In this document: piece by piece, positions 25,446 to 34,224 of the stretch
How the letters are laid out: the number at the start of each line of letters is the position of its first letter
Position numbering within the stretch: position 1 is the stretch's first letter
Origin: Clostridium_S neuense
GTDB lineage: Bacteria; Bacillota; Clostridia; Clostridiales; Clostridiaceae
Length of the DNA: 64,000 nucleotides
Direction: 5' to 3'
Assembly (NCBI RefSeq): GCF_045310695.1
Contig: NZ_JBJIAA010000012.1
Coordinates: 107,673-171,672 of the forward strand
Program-made: the position numbers and the translations under genes
The notes under the pieces: generated by a model
Told to the model about the DNA's origin: nothing
Database searches by the model: none
What the model saw: the letters and a program-made list of their open reading frames with translations, nothing else

Positions 25446-25982
25446 ATTCCAGTCACTTTCGTAGTTGTCAGACTCTTTTGTTATAGTTGCAGCTCTGTTT
25501 TCTCCATCTTCCCAAATTACATTTTCTGTAGTTCCATCATTTCCAACAGATACAAATTTGAATTCTATATAAGTATCTACAGGTAAAGTAATAGTTCCTT
25601 TCCAGCTTGGGTATAAGTTTTCATCTGTATTTAGAGCAAATGCATTTTTCACATCCCAATTTCCAAGCTCTTTAATGCTTCCGCATACATATAATTTTTC
25701 TCCGAAATAAGATGTTTTGTTGTTTACCTTAAAAGTAAATTCAATGGTAGTTTTTTTTGTATCGCTTTTTTTCTTTGTTTCATGAGCAGTACTTTTATGA
25801 GTTTCACATGAAGTTTTACTTAATGTCACTGTGTTTTTTTCCTTAGTTTCTGAAATGTTTTTAGTTTCATCAGAAGAAGATTTAACAATAGAAGTTCCAA
25901 CAGCTTTTTTAATGCTAGTATTTTCGGGCTTAGATGAACTAATTTTAGTGGAAGTTGACTTTTTTACATTACTTTTTTTCAT
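25434..25982 (-). CDS. Small protein with Lys/Ser/Thr-rich tail and starch-binding (CBM20-like) domain
   Basis: 182 residues. The first about 90 are low-complexity Lys, Ser, Thr and Glu with no signal peptide. The C-terminal about 90 form a starch-binding domain of the CBM20 type (FTFKVNNKTSYFGEKLYVCG, then LGNWDVKNAFALN, YPSWKGTITLP, FKFV and a terminal W-E-G-NR block). The aromatic residues typical of glucan binding are present. There is no catalytic domain. It lies 59 bases downstream of glgA on the same strand, so it probably binds the storage glucan made by the glg operon inside the cell; this role is inferred. Confidence 0.82.
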   Translation of the reverse strand: MKKSNVKKSTSTKISSSKPENTSIKKAVGTSIVKSSSDETKNISETKEKNTVTLSKTSCETHKSTAHETKKKSDTKKTTIEFTFKVNNKTSYFGEKLYVCGSIKELGNWDVKNAFALNTDENLYPSWKGTITLPVDTYIEFKFVSVGNDGTTENVIWEDGENRAATITKESDNYESDWNETK

Positions 25983-26041
25983 ATTCTCAATCTCCTTACA
26001 ATATAATTTATATTAAATTTTATTAAAGCAGTTTAATATTT

Positions 26042-27478
26042 TTAATAAAGTACTGAATTGTACAAGTTTATATAAGTTTTAGCTGAATTATTCCAACTAT
26101 TATTTTCACACATTGCTCTTTTCACAAGTTTTGTCCAATTATCTTTTTCATTGTAATAAAAATATTCAGCATTTCTAATTACGTGGAGCATGTCATGAGC
26201 ATTGTAGTTAGTAAACGAGAAACCATTACCTTCTCCATTGCAAGGATTAAATGGATGAACAGTATCTTTTAAACCACCAGTTTCCCTAACGATAGGTAAA
26301 CTACCATATCTCAAAGCTATAAGCTGACCTATTCCACATGGCTCAAATAATGATGGCATAAGAAACATATCTGAAGCAGCATATATTTTTTGAGCAAGGC
26401 TGCTGTCAAAATATATATTGGCAGATAGTTTACTTGGATATTTAAAGGCAAAGTATTTAAACATATCCTCATATTTTTTTTCTCCTGTTCCAAGTACTAC
26501 AAGCTGTATTCCATCCTGAAGTAGTTCTTCAAGAATATAAGCAATTAAATCAAAACCTTTTTGATCAACGAGTCTAGATACAATCCCTATTAAAGGAGTT
26601 CCTTCGCTATACGGAAGATTAAGCATTTTTTGAAGTTCAGTTTTGTTTCTTGTTTTATTGTAGAGATTGTTTGAGTCATAGTTAAAGAATAAGTCTTTAT
26701 CTGTACTAGGGTTCATTAAATCATAATCTATTCCATTTACTATTCCCCATAAATCATTAGCCCTTGTTTGCATTATGCCGTGTAAACCCTCACCATAATA
26801 TGGAGTTTTTATTTCCTCAGCATAGGTATTGCTTACGGTTGAAATTTTATCAGCAAACATTAAACCGCCTTTCATGTATGAAATACCATCATAAAACTTT
26901 AAACAATTTTCACTATAATAACCTTCATTTAAGCATAAGAGTTCTCCTAAAACTTTTGGATCAAAAACACCTTGATATTTTAAATTGTGAATTGTATATA
27001 TTGTTTTTATATGATTGTAATTTGAATAATCCCTATAGTGATCTTTTAATAAAACAGGTATCATGGCTGTTTGCCAATCGTTGCAATGTATTACGTCAGG
27101 ATTAAAATCACCCATATAAGTTATAGCTTGTAAAACTGCTCTTGAAAAGTAAGCAAATCTTTCCCCATCATCATAATATCCATAAGCTCCGGATCTTTTA
27201 AAGTAATATTCATTATCTATAAAATAAAATGGTATACCGTCATATTCATAATATTCTAGTCCTCCATACTGGCTTCTCCATCCAACAGGAACTCCGAAGC
27301 TAGCAATATGATGGGTATTATATTTGAACTTTTCTGGAATATCTGAATATTTAGGAATTATAACTCTTGCATCGACACCCAATTTCCTGAGCGCCTTTGG
27401 AAGAGCATAGGCAACATCACCGAGTCCGCCGGTTTTCAAAAAAGGAAAACTTTCTGAAGCAGCAAATAGTACTTTCAA
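26042..27478 (-). CDS. glgA: Glycogen (starch) synthase, ADP-glucose-dependent
   Basis: A 478-residue GT5 glycosyltransferase that extends alpha-1,4-glucan from ADP-glucose. The N-terminal KTGGLGDVAYALPKAL is the ADP-glucose-binding loop (KxGGL), and FEPCGIGQLIALRYGSLPIVRETGGL is the C-terminal donor-binding region. The start is a TTG at 27478 preceded by GGAGATGATTAT. It is the third gene of the glgC-glgD-glgA operon, separated from glgD by 129 bases that contain a long palindrome, whereas glgC and glgD are only 16 bases apart. No branching enzyme or phosphorylase is nearby. Confidence 0.96.
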   Translation of the reverse strand: MKVLFAASESFPFLKTGGLGDVAYALPKALRKLGVDARVIIPKYSDIPEKFKYNTHHIASFGVPVGWRSQYGGLEYYEYDGIPFYFIDNEYYFKRSGAYGYYDDGERFAYFSRAVLQAITYMGDFNPDVIHCNDWQTAMIPVLLKDHYRDYSNYNHIKTIYTIHNLKYQGVFDPKVLGELLCLNEGYYSENCLKFYDGISYMKGGLMFADKISTVSNTYAEEIKTPYYGEGLHGIMQTRANDLWGIVNGIDYDLMNPSTDKDLFFNYDSNNLYNKTRNKTELQKMLNLPYSEGTPLIGIVSRLVDQKGFDLIAYILEELLQDGIQLVVLGTGEKKYEDMFKYFAFKYPSKLSANIYFDSSLAQKIYAASDMFLMPSLFEPCGIGQLIALRYGSLPIVRETGGLKDTVHPFNPCNGEGNGFSFTNYNAHDMLHVIRNAEYFYYNEKDNWTKLVKRAMCENNSWNNSAKTYINLYNSVLY

Positions 27479-27497
27479 ATAATCATCTCCATTATAT

Positions 27498-27595
27498 AGA
27501 TAAACCGCTTCAACTGCTGAAATTCATTTGTACCAAAATGCTCAGAAGAAGGCATTTTGGTACAAATGAATTTCAAGTTTCAAGGTGGTTTATCT
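27498..27595. repeat. Long palindrome between glgD and glgA
   Basis: A perfect 23-bp inverted repeat (27519-27541 and 27552-27574; arm GAAATTCATTTGTACCAAAA plus TGC) around a 10-base loop. An outer 9-bp pair AGATAAACC/GGTTTATCT (27498-27506 and 27587-27595) extends it. It sits inside the operon transcript, upstream of the glgA start. It may be an RNA processing or stability element, a partial terminator or a small mobile repeat. Confidence 0.85.
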
Positions 27596-27607
27596 TTAGT
27601 ATTTTTA

Positions 27608-28720
27608 TTATTGATAAAGAGAACGCTTTTCAATAACAACTGGATATTCTCTATCGCCTTTTAATTCTTTACCTTCATCAATTAACACATTTTTATCTAT
27701 TATTACATTTGTAAGCTTTGCATTTTCTTTTATTTCACAATTCTGCATTATGATACAATTTCTAACCTTTGCACCCTTATGAATTACTACTCTTCTTGAT
27801 ATTATACTGTTTGTTACAAATCCCTGTATTAAGGAACCATTTGCTATAAGTGAATTGCATACGTAGGAACCATTAAAATATTTTGTAGGAGCTTCATCCA
27901 TTACTTTTGTATATATAAGGCCATTGCTAAAAAATAGTTCTTTGTTTATATCAAGGTTCAGCATATCCATATTAGCTTCATAGTAAGATTGTATTGAATC
28001 AATGCATTTTAAATAACCCTTAAATTCGTAACCATTGATATTTAAATTATTGCAATTTCTATAAATCCATTCTGAAATTGTGGACCAAAAGCCTGTCTTT
28101 ATGCAAGAATTTAAAATATTTATTAGTAAGCTTTTGTCCATTATGAACATTTCCATAGATATATTTTGGTTATTTTCTGTACCTATGTTTTTTCCTATAC
28201 CTAAAACTTCGGAGTTCTCATTTAAATTGAGAACATTACGGTTTAAAAAGTGAGTTTTACCATCATTGATTTTTTTATATATTATAGTAATATCACTACC
28301 AGATTCCTCGTGAAACCTTGCAGCTTGCTCATAATCAATATTGCATATCATAAAGGATGAAGAAATTATAACCTTTGATTGCCTGCTTCTATATATATAT
28401 TCCATATTGTTTTTTAGCATTTCAATATCGCTAAAAAATGAGTTTACTCCGCTAAAACTAAATACGAAAAGACCGTTTATTTTTCTATCTAGATCCCAAG
28501 GTTTACCAGAACCAAGATGATCCACAAGTGATCTTGAATTACCATCAGTAAGAATTCCAACATTTCTTATTCCCGAGTTTACTAAATTTGAGAGAACAAA
28601 ATCTATAATCCTATATCTTCCAGCAATTGGTATTGCGGCCAGGGGTCTTTTTTTGGTGAGTCCTTTTATAGAACCATCCTCCTCGTTTAAAGTTAAAATT
28701 GACATATAATCATTTAACAT
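27608..28720 (-). CDS. glgD: GlgD, ADP-glucose pyrophosphorylase regulatory-type subunit
   Basis: A 370-residue homologue of GlgC that lacks the N-terminal glycine-rich GGxGxRL nucleotide loop (it reads LTLNEEDGSIKGLTKKRPLA), so it is unlikely to be catalytic alone. In Bacillus-type systems GlgC and GlgD form a mixed tetramer that makes ADP-glucose from glucose-1-phosphate and ATP. The YRIIDFVLSNLVNSGI motif and the C-terminal left-handed beta-helix repeats remain. GAGGTGGG precedes the ATG, and glgC ends 16 bases upstream. Confidence 0.94.
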   Translation of the reverse strand: MLNDYMSILTLNEEDGSIKGLTKKRPLAAIPIAGRYRIIDFVLSNLVNSGIRNVGILTDGNSRSLVDHLGSGKPWDLDRKINGLFVFSFSGVNSFFSDIEMLKNNMEYIYRSRQSKVIISSSFMICNIDYEQAARFHEESGSDITIIYKKINDGKTHFLNRNVLNLNENSEVLGIGKNIGTENNQNISMEMFIMDKSLLINILNSCIKTGFWSTISEWIYRNCNNLNINGYEFKGYLKCIDSIQSYYEANMDMLNLDINKELFFSNGLIYTKVMDEAPTKYFNGSYVCNSLIANGSLIQGFVTNSIISRRVVIHKGAKVRNCIIMQNCEIKENAKLTNVIIDKNVLIDEGKELKGDREYPVVIEKRSLYQ

Positions 28721-28736
28721 TTTCCCACCTCATTTA

Positions 28737-29876
28737 TCACATTAAGTCTTCTTTTATTTTTTTATCTTCACCTATAACGGCTATTTTTTCACCATCGCCA
28801 ATTTTGCAATTATCTAATATTTTAGAATTGCATCCGATAATAGCCTTCTTTATTATTACATTATCACCTATAGTTACATTTGGCATAATAACTGAGTCTT
28901 TAATGATAGAATTATTTCCTACATGTACGTTTGGAAATAGTACCGAATTATGAACGGCTCCAAGAACTACGCAGCCTTCAACTATTAAAGAACCTTTTAC
29001 ATCTGAATCACAGCCAATATATTGAGGTGGACGTGTAGGGTTAACAGAATATATCTTCCAGGCTGGATCATATATGTTTAGTTCGTTATTATCATTTAAT
29101 AAATCCATATTTGCTTGCCATAAGCTATCAATTGTTCCAACATCCTTCCAATAGCCATCGAAATGATAAGCATATAAAGCTCTATTATTATTTAGCATGT
29201 TTGGAATTATGTTTTTTCCAAAATCGTTACTTGATTTTTCGTTTTCTTCATCCTGTTGTAAGTACTTTTCAAGAAACTTCCAATTGAAAATATATATACC
29301 CATTGAAGCTAGGTTGCTTTTAGGCTTTTTTGGCTTTTCTTCGAATTCATATATTTTATTATCTTCGTCTGTATTCATAATACCAAATCTGCTAGCTTCA
29401 TCTATAGGTACTTCAATTACTGCTATGGTTGCATCTGCTTTTTTTTCTTTGTGATAGTCCAGCATCTTAGAATAATCCATTTTATAAATATGATCCCCTG
29501 ATAATATTACTACATATTCAGGTGAAAAAGAGTTTACAAAGTGCCTATTTTGATAAATTGCATTTGCTGTTCCTTTGTACCAATTTCCACCAGTTTCTTT
29601 CATATAAGGAGGAAGAAGACTAACTCCCCCGTCATTTCGATCAAGATCCCAAGGACTTCCTATACCTATGTGTGCATTTAATTCTAAAGGCTTGTACTGA
29701 GTTAAAACACCAACTGTATCGATACCAGAATTTGAACAATTACTTAATGTAAAATCAATTATTTTATATTTTCCTCCAAATGGAACCGCTGGTTTTGCAG
29801 TTTTTCTGGTAAGTATTCCTAAACGACTACCTTGTCCACCAGCTAAAATCATTGCTATAACTTCTTTTTTTAACAA
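28737..29876 (-). CDS. glgC: Glucose-1-phosphate adenylyltransferase, catalytic subunit
   Basis: This enzyme makes ADP-glucose, the committed step of bacterial glycogen/granulose synthesis. It has 379 residues. The nucleotidyltransferase loop GGQGSRLGILTRKTAKPA is intact, followed by FGGKYKIIDFTLSNC and the GTANAIYQN motif, and a C-terminal hexapeptide beta-helix. The start is a TTG at 29876 with GGGAGGGG just upstream. It is the first gene of glgC-glgD-glgA. I saw no unambiguous promoter in the AT-rich upstream region. Confidence 0.96.
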   Translation of the reverse strand: MLKKEVIAMILAGGQGSRLGILTRKTAKPAVPFGGKYKIIDFTLSNCSNSGIDTVGVLTQYKPLELNAHIGIGSPWDLDRNDGGVSLLPPYMKETGGNWYKGTANAIYQNRHFVNSFSPEYVVILSGDHIYKMDYSKMLDYHKEKKADATIAVIEVPIDEASRFGIMNTDEDNKIYEFEEKPKKPKSNLASMGIYIFNWKFLEKYLQQDEENEKSSNDFGKNIIPNMLNNNRALYAYHFDGYWKDVGTIDSLWQANMDLLNDNNELNIYDPAWKIYSVNPTRPPQYIGCDSDVKGSLIVEGCVVLGAVHNSVLFPNVHVGNNSIIKDSVIMPNVTIGDNVIIKKAIIGCNSKILDNCKIGDGEKIAVIGEDKKIKEDLM

Positions 29877-30062
29877 GAATATCCCCTCCCTACTTTTGTA
29901 TAAAAAAATAAAAAATAAATGCTGTACTACATTTATATTTTACAATATTTTCATGAAAAAGAGAATGGCTAAATTAAAATATTAATGCAAAATTTCAAAA
30001 TAAAACAATATTATGTATGTTGAGAATATTTTAAACAAATAGAGGAAAGAATATAGACGCAC

Positions 30063-30091
30063 TTGACAATTAGCAAATTTAGCTATATTAT
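30063..30091 (+). promoter_or_regulatory. Sigma-A promoter with embedded dyad before the Rrf2 regulator
   Basis: Consensus TTGACA (30063-30068), 17 bases, TATTAT (30086-30091). The spacer contains TAGC-AAATTTA-GCTA (30071-30085), a dyad placed where a repressor would block polymerase. A closely related 18-base copy is at 20476-20493. Confidence 0.75.
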
Positions 30092-30139
30092 TAAAACATA
30101 CTAAATATATAGAAAAACTAAAAAATGGGTGTGTTTATT

Positions 30140-30583
30140 ATGAAGATATCAACAAAAGGAAGATACGGATTAAAAGCTATGGTAGATTTGGCTATTAATT
30201 CAATAAATGATAGTGTTACACTTAAAAGTATATCACAAAGACAAAATATTTCAGAAGGATATTTAGAGCAAATTTTTTCTTCTCTCAGAAAAGAAGGGCT
30301 TGTAAGAGGAAGAAAGGGTTCTCAAGGCGGTTATGTGCTTGGAAAAAGTATTAATGAAATAACTGTTGGTAATATTTTAAGGGCACTTGAAGGTGAACTC
30401 GTTGTTGTTGAAAGAGACGATAAGGAGGTTGTCAATGAAGATAAGCTTGACAGCTGTATAAGAAATAATGTTTGGGATCGCTTAAACAATTCCATAAATG
30501 ATATAGTAGATTCTATTACGCTTGAAGATTTAGTAATTAATTATAATAATTTAATTAATTCAAATTATATGTACTATATTTAA
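30140..30583 (+). CDS. Rrf2-family regulator, CymR-like
   Basis: A 147-residue winged-helix regulator with the Rrf2 start MKISTKGRYGLKAMVDLA and the recognition region ISEGYLEQIFSSLRKEGLVRGRKGSQGGY. The iron-sulfur ligands of IscR (three closely spaced Cys) are absent; only one Cys is seen (KLDSCIRN). That favours the CymR type, which senses cysteine status together with CysK. Its position before cysK, iscS and mnmA supports this. The ATG at 30140 follows GGGTGTG; an ATG at 30125 has no site. A sigma-A promoter with a dyad in its spacer suggests autoregulation. Confidence 0.88.
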   Translation: MKISTKGRYGLKAMVDLAINSINDSVTLKSISQRQNISEGYLEQIFSSLRKEGLVRGRKGSQGGYVLGKSINEITVGNILRALEGELVVVERDDKEVVNEDKLDSCIRNNVWDRLNNSINDIVDSITLEDLVINYNNLINSNYMYYI

Positions 30584-30618
30584 ATTGACTATTTGATTTT
30601 TGTAATTAAAAAAAATTA

Positions 30619-30802
30619 CGAACTAACAGTATTTTGGAATATTAAATAAAATTAATAAATCTAAGTGTAAAATTGTAAAAATCTTAAGGGATTTAAATAA
30701 CTCGCCGTTGGCTCAAACAGATTGAAATCTCTAAAGCTTTTAACAATTTACCATTAAGATTTATAAAATTTTTTTAATGTGACGAAGCGTTGTTAATTTG
30801 CA
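30619..30802. repeat. Long near-palindromic intergenic element, type B copy 2
   Basis: About 80-base arms pair imperfectly over their whole length. Read on the minus strand, the centre (GATTTCAATCTGTTTGAGCC, then AACGGCGAGTTATTTAAA) matches the centre of the element at 25254-25445, as do the ATAAATCTTA block and the outer ATTAAA...AATT block. It lies between the Rrf2 regulator and cysK, reading codirectionally. Confidence 0.75.
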
Positions 30803-30873
30803 TTATTTATATCATAAGTTCTAGAAAAAATGTATGTTTAATATAAAATATAAAAAATAATGGGGTGTTTTAA

Positions 30874-31803
30874 ATGAGTAAAATTTATAATAATATTATT
30901 GAAACTATAGGAAAAACTCCTTTAGTTAGCCTAAAAAATTATAAAGAAAAAGAAGGCTTTAAAGGAAATATACTTGGAAAAGTTGAATATTTTAATCCAT
31001 CTGGAAGTATAAAAGATAGGATTGCATATTCTATGATTAAAGATGCTGAAGATAGCGGTAAGATAAACAAAGATACCATTATAATTGAACCTACAAGTGG
31101 AAATACAGGAGTTGGATTAGCTTTGATTTCTGCTGCTAGAGGATATAGACTCATACTTACAATGCCTGAAACTATGAGCATTGAAAGAAGAAAGCTTCTT
31201 AAGGCTTATGGAGCTGAGTTAGTATTGACACCAGGAGTGGAAGGCATGAAGGGAGCCATTAAAAAGGCAGAGGAATTAGCTAAAGAAAATCCAAATTCTT
31301 TTATACCTCAACAGTTTAATAATCCTTCAAACCCAGCTATTCACGAAGTAACTACTGGAGAAGAAATATGGGAAGATACAGATGGAAAAGTTGATGCAGT
31401 AGTTGCAGGAGTAGGTACAGGTGGAACTATTACAGGAATTGCTAAAACTTTAAAGAAAAATAATCCTAATATTAAGATTATTGCGGTAGAACCATTTGAT
31501 TCACCTGTGCTTTCTGGAGGAAAATCGGGTCCTCATAAAATACAGGGAATAGGAGCTGGATTTGTTCCAGAAGTTTTTGATAAAAATCTTGTAGACGAAA
31601 TAATTACAATAAAAAATGAAGAAGCGTTTGCAGCTACTAAAGAATTAGTACTTACAGAGGGAATACTTTCAGGAATATCAGCAGGTGCTGCTCTGCATGC
31701 GGCAAAGATTGTTGCAAATAGACCAGAATTTGCAGATAAAAATATAGTTGTAATTCTTCCAGATAGTGGTCAAAGATATTTATCAATGCCTATATTTGAT
31801 TAA
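30874..31803 (+). CDS. cysK: Cysteine synthase (O-acetylserine sulfhydrylase)
   Basis: This PLP enzyme makes cysteine from O-acetylserine and sulfide. It has 309 residues. The PLP lysine is Lys47 in NPSGSIKDR. The substrate loop TSGNTGVGLAL and the phosphate-binding GTGTGGTITG are intact, as is the C-terminal SGISAGAA. Family members also form regulatory complexes with CymR, and a CymR-like gene lies just upstream. GGGGTG precedes the ATG, and a terminator hairpin follows. Confidence 0.96.
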   Translation: MSKIYNNIIETIGKTPLVSLKNYKEKEGFKGNILGKVEYFNPSGSIKDRIAYSMIKDAEDSGKINKDTIIIEPTSGNTGVGLALISAARGYRLILTMPETMSIERRKLLKAYGAELVLTPGVEGMKGAIKKAEELAKENPNSFIPQQFNNPSNPAIHEVTTGEEIWEDTDGKVDAVVAGVGTGGTITGIAKTLKKNNPNIKIIAVEPFDSPVLSGGKSGPHKIQGIGAGFVPEVFDKNLVDEIITIKNEEAFAATKELVLTEGILSGISAGAALHAAKIVANRPEFADKNIVVILPDSGQRYLSMPIFD

Positions 31804-31837
31804 TATTTTGTAGTATAATTATATAAAGAATGTATCT

Positions 31838-31869
31838 TAAAGCGCAGTGTAAGAAGTCACTGCGCTTTA
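31838..31869 (+). terminator. Hairpin after cysK
   Basis: AAAGCGCAGTG (31839-31849) and CACTGCGCTTT (31858-31868) form an 11-bp GC-containing stem with an 8-base loop. The T-run afterwards is weak (AGACGTTTAAAT), so termination may be partial and allow read-through into iscS. Confidence 0.75.
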
Positions 31870-31899
31870 GACGTTTAAATTAGGGAAAAGGGTGATAAT

Positions 31900-33030
31900 G
31901 TGAAAAAGCATGTCTATATGGACTACTCCGCAACTACTATGGTTCTTAATGAGGTAATTGAAGAAATGAAACCATATTTTGATGAATTTTACGGTAACCC
32001 ATCATCGGTTTATTCTTTTTCAATGAAGAGCAAAATTGCATTAGATGAGGCTAGAAATACTATTGCGGGAATTTTAAATTGTAAGAGTGAAGAAATATTT
32101 TTTACAAGTGGTGGTACTGAAAGTGATAATTGGGCATTGATTGGAACAGCCATAGCAAATAAAGAGAAGGGTAAACATATAATAACAACTACTATAGAGC
32201 ATCATGCCATACTTAACGCTTGCAAGTTCTTGGAAAGTCAAGGATTTGAAATTACATACCTACCTGTAGATGCAGAAGGTTTAATATCAATAGATGCCTT
32301 AAAGGAGAGTATAAGGAAAGATACTATATTGGTATCTATTATGACAGCAAATAATGAGATAGGAACAATAGAGCCTATTAGTGAAGTAGGTAAAATACTT
32401 AAAGAAAAAAATATTATATTTCATACAGATGCTGTTCAGGCTGTTGGTCATATGAAACTTGATGTAAGCTGTATGAACGTTGATTTAATGTCAGTTTCAG
32501 GACATAAAATTTATGCACCAAAGGGTATTGGAATACTCTACATTAAAAGGGGTACTAAAATAAGCAATTTAATTTATGGCGGACAGCAGCAAAGAGGAAA
32601 GAGAAGTGGAACTGAAAATATACCATATATAGTTGGGATTTCTAAGGCCTTTGAGGTAGTATATGGTGAATTTGAAAGAGAGACAGAAAGACAAAAAAGA
32701 CTGAGAGATATCTTTATAGATGAAGCTCTTAAGCTTCCTAATGTAAAATTAAATGGGCCTAGAGGTGAAAAAAGACTTTCAAATAATATAAATTTATGTT
32801 TTAATGGAAAAGATGGAGAGGGGATTTTAATAAATTTAGATATGGCAGGTGTTTGCGCCTCATCTGGAAGTGCATGTTCTGCAGGAGCAATAGAACCTTC
32901 TCATGTGCTTACAGCTATAGGACTTTCTAGAGCAGATGCAAAAAGCTCTGTAAGATTTACCATAGGAAAATTTACCACAGAAGAGGATATTAACTATACT
33001 ATAAACAAATTATGCGAAATTTTAAAGTGA
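31900..33030 (+). CDS. iscS: Cysteine desulfurase (IscS/NifS family)
   Basis: This PLP enzyme removes sulfur from cysteine and passes it on as persulfide. It has 376 residues. The PLP lysine is Lys203 (VSGHKIYAPKG) and the persulfide-carrying cysteine is Cys326 (SSGSACSAG). The N-terminal YMDYSATT is a family start. Translation begins at a GTG with AGGGAAAAGGGTG upstream. Because mnmA follows directly and no iscU is next to it, the probable role is sulfur supply for tRNA 2-thiouridine, as for B. subtilis YrvO, though general Fe-S supply is possible. Confidence 0.94.
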   Translation: MKKHVYMDYSATTMVLNEVIEEMKPYFDEFYGNPSSVYSFSMKSKIALDEARNTIAGILNCKSEEIFFTSGGTESDNWALIGTAIANKEKGKHIITTTIEHHAILNACKFLESQGFEITYLPVDAEGLISIDALKESIRKDTILVSIMTANNEIGTIEPISEVGKILKEKNIIFHTDAVQAVGHMKLDVSCMNVDLMSVSGHKIYAPKGIGILYIKRGTKISNLIYGGQQQRGKRSGTENIPYIVGISKAFEVVYGEFERETERQKRLRDIFIDEALKLPNVKLNGPRGEKRLSNNINLCFNGKDGEGILINLDMAGVCASSGSACSAGAIEPSHVLTAIGLSRADAKSSVRFTIGKFTTEEDINYTINKLCEILK

Positions 33031-33136
33031 GTCAGCTATTTTTTATAAAATTCCTAGAAACATTGATGCTTTATGAAAACAAATAGCGATTTATTAGTTA
33101 AAATTATATAAAACAGATAAGGTAATGGTGATATAT

Positions 33137-34219
33137 ATGAATAAAAAAGTTGTTATAGGAATGAGTGGAGGAGTTGATAGTTCTGTAGCGGCTTATTTGC
33201 TAAAAAGACAAGGGTATGACGTTATAGGAATAACTATGAAGTTAACTCCAGATGATGCTTTTTATAATGAAAAAGAAGGAGGCTGCTGCTCAATTTCAGC
33301 TGTTGAAGATGCTAGGAGAGTAGCGTATAAACTTGATATACCGTTTTATGTAATGAACTTTACAGAAGTATTTAAGGATAAGGTAATTGATTATTTTATA
33401 GATGATTACCTAAAAGGAAGGACTCCTAATCCTTGTATTGCCTGTAATAAACATATTAAATTTGATGCACTGCTTAAAAAAGCTCAAAGTTTAGGGGCTG
33501 ATTACGTAGCCACGGGACATTACTGCAAAATTTTAAAGGAAAATGGAAGATTTGTAATAAGAAGGTCCATTGATGATAAAAAGGATCAAACTTATGTTAT
33601 GTATAATATGACTCAATATCAGCTTGAACATACCTTGATGCCATGTGGAGATTATGAAAAAGAACATATAAGAGAAATTGCTAAGGAAATAGGACTTAAT
33701 GTATTTAATAAGAGAGATAGTGAGGAGATATGTTTTATTCCAGATGATGATCATGGTGGTTTTATAAAAAGACAGTGCCCAAATGATATAAAAGAAGGAA
33801 ACTTTGTAGATAAACAGGGAAAGTTTATAGGAAAACATAAGGGCATAGTTTATTATACTATAGGTCAAAGAAAAGGACTTGGAATAGCAGCAGGAAAGAG
33901 AATATTTGTAACAGATATAAAGGCAGACAAAAATGAGATTGTTCTTGGAGATGAAAAAGATATTTTTAAGAGTGAACTTATAACTAAGGATAATAATTTT
34001 ATACCCTTTGACAGATTAGAGGAACCTATGGAGGTAGAAGCTAAAATAAGATATAACGCAAAAGTTTCAAAAGCGGTAATAAGTCCTATGGAGGATGGAA
34101 GAGTAAAAATTAAGTTTGAAATTCCTCAAAGGGCTATAACTATAGGTCAATCTGCGGTATTTTACAAGGGTGATCTTTTAGTTGGTGGTGGAATTATAGA
34201 TGAAATTCAAGGTGTGTGA
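33137..34219 (+). CDS. mnmA: tRNA-specific 2-thiouridylase
   Basis: MnmA thiolates U34 of tRNA Lys, Glu and Gln, using sulfur delivered from a cysteine desulfurase. It has about 360 residues. The ATP-pyrophosphatase loop is GMSGGVDSSVAA. The catalytic cysteines lie in NPCIACNKHIKF and DSEEICFIPDDD. The tRNA-recognition region and C-terminal beta-barrel are present. The ATG at 33137 fits GGTGAT and family alignments better than the ATG at 33125. It follows iscS by 106 bases and overlaps or abuts recJ, which suggests a common transcript. Confidence 0.95.
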   Translation: MNKKVVIGMSGGVDSSVAAYLLKRQGYDVIGITMKLTPDDAFYNEKEGGCCSISAVEDARRVAYKLDIPFYVMNFTEVFKDKVIDYFIDDYLKGRTPNPCIACNKHIKFDALLKKAQSLGADYVATGHYCKILKENGRFVIRRSIDDKKDQTYVMYNMTQYQLEHTLMPCGDYEKEHIREIAKEIGLNVFNKRDSEEICFIPDDDHGGFIKRQCPNDIKEGNFVDKQGKFIGKHKGIVYYTIGQRKGLGIAAGKRIFVTDIKADKNEIVLGDEKDIFKSELITKDNNFIPFDRLEEPMEVEAKIRYNAKVSKAVISPMEDGRVKIKFEIPQRAITIGQSAVFYKGDLLVGGGIIDEIQGV

Positions 34220-34224
34220 TTTAC

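Noticed and set aside
25204..25464. 86-codon plus-strand frame after cadA
   Set aside because: It runs through the large palindrome at 25254-25445 and ends inside the opposite-strand starch-binding gene; it has no convincing start site.
27397..27636. 79-codon plus-strand frame across glgA-glgD
   Set aside because: Antisense to glgA and open only because of the palindrome; no support for expression.
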